From positions 1 to 64,000 of the forward strand of contig NZ_JAAMPJ010000017.1 of assembly GCF_011067745.1 (NCBI RefSeq): 64,000 nucleotides of DNA, read 5' to 3'. Positions 7,440 to 13,544 of this stretch are shown here, one piece after another. Numbering within the stretch: position 1 is the stretch's first letter; every line of letters begins with the position of its first letter. Source of the DNA: Lentzea alba (lineage in GTDB: Bacteria > Actinomycetota > Actinomycetes > Mycobacteriales > Pseudonocardiaceae). The notes below the pieces were generated by a model that worked only from the letters and a program-made list of their open reading frames with translations, ran no database searches and was not told the origin of the DNA. A program made the position numbers and the translations under genes.

Positions 7440-8713
7440 CGGCACACCGCGCACGCGAGGTGGAACGCCGCCGTGCCTTCCGCCTGGATGATCCTCGTTG
7501 GTGCGTAGAGGTCTTTGTCATGCCACAACGGTGGATGCGGGCGGTCTCCCCACTCCTGCATGAAGTTCGCGCCGCGGACCATCGCCCTGCTGACGTCGCG
7601 TCGTGAATGCGACAGGATCCGGATGGCGTACGCCGTTTCCTCGTAGGTGCCTTCCCAACGGCCCCACGAACCGTCGGCCTGCTGCGTCCTCAGCACCCAG
7701 TCGACGGCCTTTTCGTTGCCTCGCAAGGCATTCGTCACGCACGCGGTCGCGTAGTAGGGCGAGGCGTGCCACTTGTCGAGCCAGAAACCGCCGGGCTGCT
7801 GCATGTCACGCAGCCACTCCTCAAGCACTCGGTCGTGGCCGAGTGCCTGCAGCGCGTGGGCGTTCGTGCTGGTCGACGGCGTGCGCTCGTTCGGGAAACA
7901 GGCGAAGTGGCGAGCTTCCCGGTAGCGGCCGAGGGCGTCGGTGGGACGGGGGCTGTCGCACAACGCGAGCGCGTGCAGCGCGGTGGCGGTGTCGTCGGCG
8001 TCGGCGGGAAGTCCCGGTCCACCGGCCGCACCGTCGCGGGTGAACGCGGCTCTGATCTGGCCGGCCATCGGATCGGGGACGTCGAGGCCCGCGGACTTCA
8101 GCGCGACGATGATCCAGGACCGTTCGAACAACGGGACCGGCACACCCGCGGGGACCGGGCCGCCGTGCCGGCGCTGGACGGCTTCGAGGTAGTCGAGGCT
8201 CGGGCCTGGTCTCGGCCCCTGCAACTGGACGGCGGTCGCGGCCGGGCTGGCGGCGACGATGCCGTCGACCGCCCTGACCTCGGGACGCGGGCCGAAGACC
8301 TCCAAGGTGTGCCAGAGCTTTTCCGGCAACGGGCGTTGCCGGAGGGCGTGCAACGGGCGCGGGTCGAACGGAGTGCGCAGGCCGAGTCTGTCGGCGAGCG
8401 CGGGCACGATGAGCTCGACCGCGACCGTGTCCGGGAGTTTCAGCGGGAGGCTGAGCAGCTTGCGGAGCGCCAGCAGACCTCGTCGCGCCGCCGGGTGGTC
8501 TTGGAGTGCGTCGACCGCGCTGAGCGTCGGGACCAGCGCGTATTCGCCGGGGCCGCCCCAGGTGCCGTCCGGGTGCTGGGTGGTTTCGAGGTAACGGACT
8601 CTGGCTTCGTGGCCCTTCAACCAGGGGGCGAGGGCCACGAGTCTGCCCGTCTCGTACACGGACGGTGAAACACCGCTCCAAGGATCGTCTGTCAGTTGCG
8701 CCAGCAGGCTCAT
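7436..8713 (-). CDS. class II diterpene cyclase (labdane/copalyl diphosphate synthase type)
   Basis: 425 aa. The protonation motif of class II terpene cyclases is present as D238-ADD (DxDD), and there are QW-like repeats (QHPDGTWGGPGEYALVPT near the start and QQADGSWGRWEGTYEETA near the end). Such enzymes cyclise geranylgeranyl diphosphate to a bicyclic diphosphate without removing the diphosphate. No DDxxD class I motif is seen. The chosen start is ATG 8713 (MSLLAQLTDDP); 21 upstream codons of open frame look non-coding. It heads a three-gene operon with a P450 and a UbiA-type protein. No GGPP synthase is in the window, so the precursor must come from elsewhere. Confidence 0.85.
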   Translation of the reverse strand: MSLLAQLTDDPWSGVSPSVYETGRLVALAPWLKGHEARVRYLETTQHPDGTWGGPGEYALVPTLSAVDALQDHPAARRGLLALRKLLSLPLKLPDTVAVELIVPALADRLGLRTPFDPRPLHALRQRPLPEKLWHTLEVFGPRPEVRAVDGIVAASPAATAVQLQGPRPGPSLDYLEAVQRRHGGPVPAGVPVPLFERSWIIVALKSAGLDVPDPMAGQIRAAFTRDGAAGGPGLPADADDTATALHALALCDSPRPTDALGRYREARHFACFPNERTPSTSTNAHALQALGHDRVLEEWLRDMQQPGGFWLDKWHASPYYATACVTNALRGNEKAVDWVLRTQQADGSWGRWEGTYEETAYAIRILSHSRRDVSRAMVRGANFMQEWGDRPHPPLWHDKDLYAPTRIIQAEGTAAFHLACAVCR

Positions 8714-8825
8714 GGCGGCCCCCAGAGATAGCAACTGCGTAACCGTAGGACCACAGAGAGTAGCACCCAGCGCCATCTGGCCCGCAAGGGCTTGGACCGT
8801 TCAGCGGACCACCCTGCCGTGTGGT

Positions 8826-9272
8826 TTAGCCGCGGTCGACGCCGTCTTCCAGGTAGCGGGTCTCGCCCGCTTCCCTGGCTCGCAGCGCTTCGGCGACGCG
8901 GCGCGCGAGTCTGGGGATCAGACGCAGCTGCGCTTGTCGGGGCGTCACGAACTCGTAGGACTTGAGCTCCTCGGCCTGGAGCTGGATGTCGTCCTCGCCG
9001 GTGAGCGTGCCGCCGTCGAAGACGAACAGGACGCGGTCGTCGTCGTTGCTCGGAGCCCAGTCGACGACGAGAAGCCTTCCGGTGTCCCTGATCAGGCCGA
9101 GTTCCTCCGCGACCTCGCGCCGGCAGGCCTCGCTCGGGGTCTCGCCGTGTTCGACCACGCCGCCCGGGATCTCCCAGTGCGGTTTGTAGGTCGGCTCGAC
9201 CAGCAGGATGCGACCTCGCTCGTCGAAGAAGAGCGCGCCGGCGGCGGCCAGCGCTCTGCTGCTGTGATCCAC
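8826..9272 (-). CDS. Nudix hydrolase
   Basis: 148 aa, GTG start. The full Nudix box is present: the GGVVEHGE element, then REVAEELGL (consensus GX5EX7REUXEEXGU). It would hydrolyse a nucleoside-diphosphate-linked compound; the substrate cannot be told. It lies between the terpenoid operon and the tRNA array, on the same strand as both. Its start is only 17 bp downstream of the last tRNA, so it may be read through from the array transcript. A role in terpenoid diphosphate removal is conceivable but not supported by the sequence. Confidence 0.88.
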   Translation of the reverse strand: MDHSSRALAAAGALFFDERGRILLVEPTYKPHWEIPGGVVEHGETPSEACRREVAEELGLIRDTGRLLVVDWAPSNDDDRVLFVFDGGTLTGEDDIQLQAEELKSYEFVTPRQAQLRLIPRLARRVAEALRAREAGETRYLEDGVDRG

Positions 9273-9289
9273 AGCGTCTTTGTACGTGA

Positions 9290-9361
9290 TCGTCCGGCCA
9301 GGATTCGAACCCGGGACCCTCTGCTTGTAAGGCAGACGCTCTTCCGCTGAGCTACCGGACG
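9290..9361 (-). tRNA. tRNA-Val(UAC)
   Basis: A 72-nt cloverleaf on the minus strand. Acceptor CGTCCGG pairs with CCGGACG, the D arm is normal, and anticodon stem TCTGC/GCAGA holds loop CTTACAA, so the anticodon is UAC. The T arm carries TTCGAAT and the discriminator is A. CCA is not encoded. It is the last gene of the array in transcription order and the most normal looking. Confidence 0.9.
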
Positions 9362-9365
9362 TTGG

Positions 9366-9440
9366 TCGTCCCGCCAGGATTTGAACCTGGGACCTACCGC
9401 GTATCAGACGGACGCTCTCACCGTGCTGAGCTACGGGACG
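9366..9440 (-). tRNA. tRNA-Ile(GAU), atypical anticodon stem
   Basis: A 75-nt cloverleaf, 4 bp from tRNA-Val. Acceptor CGTCCCG pairs with CGGGACG, with D arm GCTC...GAGC and T loop TTCAAAT. The loop CTGATAC gives anticodon GAU. The anticodon stem TCCGT/GCGGT contains a T-T mismatch at 27-43 and a T-G pair at 31-39, and position 38 is C. It is probably expressed but divergent from housekeeping tRNA-Ile. Confidence 0.8.
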
Positions 9441-9442
9441 GG

Positions 9443-9511
9443 TGGAAGACGAGGGTGTCGAACCCTCCAGGGCGATCTTGCAAGGATCACCTGCGCGCCG
9501 GCGCGTCCCCC
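9443..9511 (-). tRNA. tRNA-Ala(UGC)-like, shortened D arm
   Basis: A 69-nt tRNA-like gene, 2 bp from tRNA-Ile. Acceptor GGGGGAC pairs with GTCTTCC through two G-T pairs. Anticodon stem TGATC/GATCG holds loop CTTGCAA, so the anticodon is UGC. T stem GAGGG/CCCTC carries loop TTCGACA. Only 13 nt lie between position 9 and the anticodon stem, and they contain GCGC-CG-GCGC, so a normal D loop with G18-G19 is impossible. It may be a degenerate or unusual tRNA. Confidence 0.6.
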
Positions 9512-9545
9512 GTTTCAGTTGTGGTGCCGTAGTTGTGTGGTGCCG

Positions 9546-9618
9546 TGCCCCAACCAGGATTCGAACCTGGACTGGACGCGTTCTGAGCGCGTTGCCTCTT
9601 CCGTTGGGCTACCGGGGC
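9546..9618 (-). tRNA. tRNA with Leu anticodon CAG but class I (short variable loop) fold
   Basis: A 73-nt complete cloverleaf. Acceptor GCCCCGG pairs with TTGGGGC and the D arm contains AACGGAAGA. Anticodon stem ACGCG/CGCGT holds loop CTCAGAA, giving anticodon CAG, which reads CUG (Leu). T stem CCAGG/CCTGG carries TTCGAAT, and the discriminator is A. The variable loop is only five nt (CCAGT), whereas bacterial tRNA-Leu normally has a long variable arm. The charged amino acid is therefore uncertain. Confidence 0.8.
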
Positions 9619-9619
9619 G

Positions 9620-9693
9620 TGCGGATCCGGGGAGTCGAACCCCGACTGTCATGGCCCTCAACCATGTGCCTCTACCAGTTGGGCTAGATCCAC
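9620..9693 (-). tRNA. tRNA with Leu anticodon GAG but class I fold
   Basis: A 74-nt complete cloverleaf, 1 bp from the previous tRNA. Acceptor GTGGATC pairs with GATCCGC. Anticodon stem CATGG/CCATG holds loop TTGAGGG, giving anticodon GAG, which reads CUC (Leu). T stem CGGGG/CCCCG carries TTCGACT, and the discriminator is A. The variable loop is the five-nt ACAGT, so like its neighbour it lacks the long arm of bacterial tRNA-Leu. Confidence 0.8.
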
Positions 9694-9702
9694 ATTCCTG
9701 CG

Positions 9703-9775
9703 AGCGGCCGGAGGGCATCGAACCCTCTGCTTCGGTTTGGAAGACCGACGTGTCCGCCGAGTTCACCACGACCGC
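9703..9775 (-). tRNA. tRNA-Gly(UCC)
   Basis: A 73-nt cloverleaf. Acceptor GCGGTCG pairs with CGGCCGC. Anticodon stem TCGGT/ACCGA holds loop CTTCCAA, so the anticodon is UCC. T stem GAGGG/CCCTC carries TTCGATG, and the discriminator is T, as is common in glycine tRNAs. It reads GGA/GGG codons. Confidence 0.85.
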
Positions 9776-9792
9776 GTGTTTTGTTCAGACCG

Positions 9793-9861
9793 CACCGACG
9801 GAAGGAGTCGAACCCTCGGGTAACGGGTTTGGAATCCGTTCCGCTTCCGAAGCTCGTCGGC
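9793..9861 (-). tRNA. tRNA-Trp(CCA)-like, shortened D arm
   Basis: A 69-nt tRNA-like gene, first in transcription order. Acceptor GCCGACG pairs with CGTCGGT. Stem ACGGA/CCCGT has an A-C mismatch at 31-39, and loop TTCCAAA gives anticodon CCA. The T arm carries TTCGACT, and discriminator G fits tryptophan. The D region is only about 13 nt (CTTCGGAAG and neighbours), too short for a normal D arm, as in the Ala-like gene of this array. Function is doubtful. Confidence 0.55.
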
Positions 9862-9875
9862 ATTCGCGTTTCCGC

Positions 9876-9909
9876 GAAAAAGAAAACCGCCCAGGTTTCC
9901 CGTGGGCGG
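9876..9909 (-). terminator. intrinsic terminator after the small ORF
   Basis: On the minus strand the stem CCGCCCA/TGGGCGG (9903-9909 with 9887-9893, nine-nt loop) is followed by TTTTCTTTTT. It lies between the small membrane peptide ORF and the first tRNA of the array, so it ends the transcript of the small ORF. A second dyad, TTCGCG/CGCGAA (9863-9878), sits between it and the first tRNA. Confidence 0.75.
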
Positions 9910-9936
9910 CTCCGAGGTCATGACCTGGGGATCAGG

Positions 9937-10026
9937 TCATGGCGTGGAGCCCCACGCCACTGCCAGCAGACCGCCGGCGATGAGGGCGAGAATTCGCCAT
10001 CCCGCGAGCTGGACCTTGGCGAGCAT
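9937..10026 (-). CDS. small membrane peptide, 29 aa
   Basis: ATG at 10026 is preceded by GGAGG five bases upstream, a strong ribosome binding site. The 29-residue product begins MLAKVQLAGWRILALIAGG and continues as one hydrophobic helix to a short polar tail (GSTP). Its stop codon lies inside a set of AGGTCAT/ATGACCT inverted repeats (9915-9941), and an intrinsic terminator follows. I do not recognise a family. The good Shine-Dalgarno, the single clean transmembrane helix and the terminator make it a credible gene. It lies between the suf operon and the tRNA array; its role is unknown. Confidence 0.55.
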   Translation of the reverse strand: MLAKVQLAGWRILALIAGGLLAVAWGSTP

Positions 10027-10242
10027 GTCTTCCTCCGTTGATCTTCGGCTGTTGTGACGGGTTCAAGTTAAGCGAGCCGCACGCGGGCCCGCAACGCATT
10101 TAATCGAAGTTTCAGAAGATGGACACGGAGACATGTTTCCGAGCGGAGCACAGGTGGAGTCCGCTGGTCCTTTCCGCCACGAAGCGACAGCTGAAGATGG
10201 CGGACACCTGCATATCGCCGCGACGCATCCGCCCACTACGAC

Positions 10243-10276
10243 GAACGGCGCACACCCCGCGAGGTGCGCGCCGTTC
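10243..10276 (-). terminator. suf operon terminator (hairpin without T-run)
   Basis: Inverted repeat GAACGGCGC/GCGCCGTTC with a GC-rich loop, 16 bp downstream of the sufT stop. There is no T tract, as is common for actinobacterial terminators. It would close the eight-gene suf transcript. Confidence 0.6.
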
Positions 10277-10292
10277 GGTCAGGCTGGGTCGA

Positions 10293-10679
10293 TCAGACGG
10301 TGAAGCCCAACGCCCGCAGCTGCTCGCGGCCGTCGTCGGTGATCTTCTCCGGGCCCCACGGCGGCATCCACACCCAGTTGATGCGGAAGTCCGACACGAG
10401 ACCGCCGCCCGCGCCGCCGGTCAGGGCCGCTCGGGTCTGGTCCTCGATGACGTCGGTCAGCGGGCAGGCCGCCGAGGTGAGCGTCATGTCGATGGTGGCG
10501 ACGTTCTTCTCGTCGACGTGGATGTCGTAGACGAGACCCAGGTCGACGACGTTGATGCCGAGCTCCGGGTCGACGACGTCGCGCATCGCCTCTTCCACGT
10601 CGTCCAGCGCGGCGACGTCAGCCTTGGGCTCGAAGACCGGCATGCCTTCGGCTCCCCGGACCACTTCTTCGGTGCTCAT
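10293..10679 (-). CDS. sufT: Fe-S cluster assembly factor SufT (MIP18/DUF59)
   Basis: 128 aa from ATG 10679 (MSTEEVV), overlapping the sufU stop as ATGA. It is a DUF59/MIP18 protein: DVEEAMRDVVDPELGINVVDLGLVYDI is the characteristic N-terminal half, and TSAACPLTDVIEDQ contains the conserved Cys. Such proteins help mature Fe-S proteins at the end of the SUF pathway. It is the last gene of the suf operon, matching Rv1466 in the M. tuberculosis order. The frame extends upstream into sufU, but that part is not family-like. Confidence 0.92.
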   Translation of the reverse strand: MSTEEVVRGAEGMPVFEPKADVAALDDVEEAMRDVVDPELGINVVDLGLVYDIHVDEKNVATIDMTLTSAACPLTDVIEDQTRAALTGGAGGGLVSDFRINWVWMPPWGPEKITDDGREQLRALGFTV

Positions 10680-11116
10680 GCTGCTCCCTGGCTCCGTGCT
10701 ACTGCGTCTTTGAAGGCCATCCAGCCCAGCAGCGCGCACTTCACGCGTGCCGGGTACTTCGCTACGCCGGCGAAGGCGATGCCGTCTTCCAGGACGTCCT
10801 CGTCGGGCTCCACCTTGCCGCGGCCCTGCATCAGCTCGACGAACGCGTCCATCTTCTTGAAGGCCTCGCCCACCGGCTTACCCACGACGAGGTCGGTCAA
10901 CACCGACGTCGAGGCCTGGCTGATCGAGCAGCCCTGGCCGTCGTAGGAGACGTCCCGCACGACGTCGTCGACCACGTGCACGCGCAGCGTGACCTCGTCG
11001 CCGCAGGTCGGGTTGACCTGGAACGACTCCGCGTCGAACGGGTCGCGCAGGCCTCGGCCGTGCGGGTTCTTGTAGTGGTCCAGGATGATCTCCTGGTACA
11101 TCTGCTGGAGCTGCAT
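10676..11116 (-). CDS. sufU: SufU, sulfur-transfer/scaffold protein
   Basis: 146 aa from ATG 11116 (MQLQQMYQEIILDHYKNP). It has the IscU/SufU fold with the three conserved cysteines in NPTCGDE, GQGCSIS and VKCALLGW. It accepts sulfur from SufS (known role of the family), using a zinc-bound site. It starts 2 bp after the sufS stop and overlaps sufT by four bases. The 45 upstream codons in frame belong to the sufS reading region and are ignored. Confidence 0.93.
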   Translation of the reverse strand: MQLQQMYQEIILDHYKNPHGRGLRDPFDAESFQVNPTCGDEVTLRVHVVDDVVRDVSYDGQGCSISQASTSVLTDLVVGKPVGEAFKKMDAFVELMQGRGKVEPDEDVLEDGIAFAGVAKYPARVKCALLGWMAFKDAVARSQGAA

Positions 11117-11118
11117 CT

Positions 11119-12396
11119 CTAGGCCACCCCGAAGAACTTCTGCGCTTCGCGGACGCCGTCGACCAGTGCGTCGACCTCGTCCAGCGTGTTGTACAGGTAG
11201 AACGTCGCGCGCACCGACGACTGGGCGTTCAGGCAGCGGTGCAGCGGCCACGCGCAGTGGTGGCCCACGCGCACGGCGATGCCCAGGCTGTCAAGCACCT
11301 GGCCGGCGTCGTGCGGGTGCACACCCTCGATCTCGAACGGCACGGCGCCGCCCCGGTCGACCGCGTCCTGCGGACCGAGCAGGCGAACACCGCGAACCGA
11401 ACCAAGACCTTCCAGCGCCGCAACGGTCAGCGCGTGCTCGTGGGCGTGAATGCGTTCCATGCCCACGACGGTCAGGTAGTCGACCGCCGCGCCGAGGCCC
11501 ACGGCCTGCGACGTCATCGGCGAACCGGCTTCGAAGCGCTGCGGCGGCGGAGCGAACGTCGAGCCCTCCATCTTGACCAGCTCGATCATCGAGCCGCCGG
11601 TGATGAAGGGAGGCAACGCCTCCAGCAACGAGCGCCGTCCGTAGAGGACACCGATGCCGGACGGGCCGAGCATCTTGTGGCCGGAGAACGACGCGAAGTC
11701 GACACCGAGCGCGTGGAAGTCGACCGGGCCGTGCGGAACGGACTGGCACGCGTCCAGCACGGTCAGCGCGCCGACCTTCTGCGCCGCCGCGACGAGCACG
11801 TCGACCGGGTTGATCACGCCGGTCACGTTCGACTGGTGCGTGAACGCCACGACCTTGGTGCGCGGGGTGATCACGCTGTCCACATCGGACAGGTCAAGAC
11901 GACCGTCCGAGGTGAGCTTGAACCACTTCAGCGTGGCACCCGTGCGGGCAGCGAGTTGCTGCCACGGCACGAGGTTCGCGTGGTGCTCCATCTCGGTCAC
12001 GACGATCTCGTCGCCGGGACCGACGACGAAACGCGCGGCCTCGGGGCCCGAGGTGGCGGCGTTGCCCATCGCGTACGCCACGAGGTTGAAGCCCTCGGTG
12101 GCGTTCTTGGTGAACACCAGCTCGCCGAAGTCGGCGCCGACGAAGTCCGCGATGCGCTGACGCGCACCTTCGTACGCGTCGGTCGCTTCCTCGGCCAGCT
12201 GGTGGGCACCCCGGTGGACCGCCGCGTTGGCGGTCTGCAGGAATGCCTTCTCCGCGTCCAGAACCTGCGTCGGGCGTTGCGAGGTGGCGCCGGAGTCCAG
12301 GTAGACCAGGCGCTTCCCGTCACGAACGGTGCGAGACAGGATCGGGAAGTCCGCCCGAAGAGCGGTTACATCCAGTGGTGCTGCGGTGGTGGTCAC
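11119..12396 (-). CDS. sufS: cysteine desulfurase SufS
   Basis: 425 aa PLP enzyme that removes sulfur from cysteine as a persulfide. The PLP lysine lies in FSGHKMLGPSGIG and the persulfide cysteine in VGHHCAWPLH. VTEMEHHANLVPWQ and LDACQSVPH are further PLP-pocket marks. A GTG six codons upstream also opens the frame, but GAGGAGG sits just before the GTG at 12396, which is therefore the better start. It is followed at 2 bp by sufU and preceded by sufC. Confidence 0.95.
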   Translation of the reverse strand: MTTTAAPLDVTALRADFPILSRTVRDGKRLVYLDSGATSQRPTQVLDAEKAFLQTANAAVHRGAHQLAEEATDAYEGARQRIADFVGADFGELVFTKNATEGFNLVAYAMGNAATSGPEAARFVVGPGDEIVVTEMEHHANLVPWQQLAARTGATLKWFKLTSDGRLDLSDVDSVITPRTKVVAFTHQSNVTGVINPVDVLVAAAQKVGALTVLDACQSVPHGPVDFHALGVDFASFSGHKMLGPSGIGVLYGRRSLLEALPPFITGGSMIELVKMEGSTFAPPPQRFEAGSPMTSQAVGLGAAVDYLTVVGMERIHAHEHALTVAALEGLGSVRGVRLLGPQDAVDRGGAVPFEIEGVHPHDAGQVLDSLGIAVRVGHHCAWPLHRCLNAQSSVRATFYLYNTLDEVDALVDGVREAQKFFGVA

Positions 12397-12422
12397 AGCG
12401 CCTCCTCTCAACACCTGTAACG

Positions 12423-13196
12423 CTACGAAAGGGCTGCGGCTTCCTTGGACCCGGTGTACTTCACGTAACCCTCGGCCTCGAGCTGGTTCGCGAGCTCCGG
12501 ACCACCGGACTCAACGATGCGGCCACCGGCGAACACGTGCACGAAGTCCGGCGAGATGTACTTGAGGATCCGGGTGTAGTGCGTGATCAGCATGACGCCG
12601 ACCTCACCGGAGGCCTTGTAGCGGTTGACGCCCTCGGACACGACGCGCAGCGCGTCGACGTCGAGGCCGGAGTCGGTCTCGTCGAGGATCGCGATCTTCG
12701 GCTGGAGCAGGCCCAGCTGCAGGATCTCGTGGCGCTTCTTCTCACCGCCGGAGAAGCCCTCGTTCACCGAACGCTCGGCAAACGCCGGGTCAATGTCGAG
12801 GTCGGCCATCGCACCCTTGACCTCCTTCACCCAGTGGCGGAGGTTCGGGGCCTCGCCGCGCACGGCGGTGGCGGCGGTGCGCAGGAAGTTCGACATCGAG
12901 ACGCCGGGAACCTCGACCGGGTACTGCATGGCGAGGAACAGGCCGGCGCGGGCGCGCTCGTCGACGGACATCTCCAGGACGTCCTCGCCGTCGAGCGTGA
13001 CGGTGCCCGAGGTGATCGTGTACTTCGGGTGCCCGGCGATCGCGTAGGACAGCGTGGACTTGCCGGAGCCGTTGGGGCCCATGATGGCGTGGGTCTCGCC
13101 GGCCTTGATCGTCAGGTCGACGCCCTTGAGGATCTCCTTGGGAGCGTCCTCGCTGACGACCGAGACGTGCAGGTCCTTGATCTCAAGGGTGGCCAT
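12423..13196 (-). CDS. sufC: Fe-S assembly ATPase SufC
   Basis: 257 aa ABC-type ATPase of the cytosolic SufBCD scaffold complex. Walker A is GPNGSGKST, the signature is FSGGEKKRHEILQL, and Walker B is IAILDETDSGLDVDAL, all typical of SufC. It drives conformational change of SufB-SufD during cluster assembly. The ATG start is supported by a Shine-Dalgarno (AGGAG) just upstream. Confidence 0.96.
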   Translation of the reverse strand: MATLEIKDLHVSVVSEDAPKEILKGVDLTIKAGETHAIMGPNGSGKSTLSYAIAGHPKYTITSGTVTLDGEDVLEMSVDERARAGLFLAMQYPVEVPGVSMSNFLRTAATAVRGEAPNLRHWVKEVKGAMADLDIDPAFAERSVNEGFSGGEKKRHEILQLGLLQPKIAILDETDSGLDVDALRVVSEGVNRYKASGEVGVMLITHYTRILKYISPDFVHVFAGGRIVESGGPELANQLEAEGYVKYTGSKEAAALS

Positions 13197-13229
13197 GACT
13201 TGCCGTTCTCCTGGTGGTGTAGCTAGAAG

Positions 13230-13544
13230 TCAGTTCGTGGTGACGGTGACGTCGACGAAGACGTCGCCGTCACGGATGTCGACGGCGTAGACGTCGACCG
13301 GTTCGCTGGCGGGCGGCGACGAGGGCTTGCCGGTCTCCAGGTCGAAGCACGACCCGTGCAACCAGCACTCGATCCCCTTGCGGGAGACCTCGCCCTCGCT
13401 CAGCGACACCGCGGCGTGCGAGCACAGATCCGCGAGCGCGTGCACCCGCTCGCCGTCGCGCACCAGGACGATGTCGACATCGTCCACGCTGGCCGCCAAC
13501 GGCTTGCGGTTGTCCAGTTCGGACAGTGCACACACCTTGATCAC
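13230..13544 (-). CDS. Rieske-type [2Fe-2S] ferredoxin in the suf operon
   Basis: 104 aa. The Rieske ligand pairs are C-S-H in DLCSHAAVSL and C-W-L-H in ECWLHGSCFD. It belongs to the non-haem-iron dioxygenase ferredoxin-subunit family and is often found between sufD and sufC in actinobacteria. The GTG start overlaps the sufD stop (GTGA). It may deliver electrons for cluster assembly or iron reduction; this role is inferred from position only. Confidence 0.88.
   Translation of the reverse strand: MIKVCALSELDNRKPLAASVDDVDIVLVRDGERVHALADLCSHAAVSLSEGEVSRKGIECWLHGSCFDLETGKPSSPPASEPVDVYAVDIRDGDVFVDVTVTTN

Noticed and set aside
9512..9545. Possible eighth tRNA between the Ala-like and Leu(CAG) genes
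   Set aside because: Only 34 bp remain; no acceptor or T-arm pairing can be made.
9290..9861. tRNA array as a prophage or ICE attachment site
   Set aside because: No integrase, excisionase or repeated tRNA 3' end is visible within the window.
9381..10041. Plus-strand open frames across the tRNA array
   Set aside because: They run antisense to tRNA genes and have no ribosome sites.
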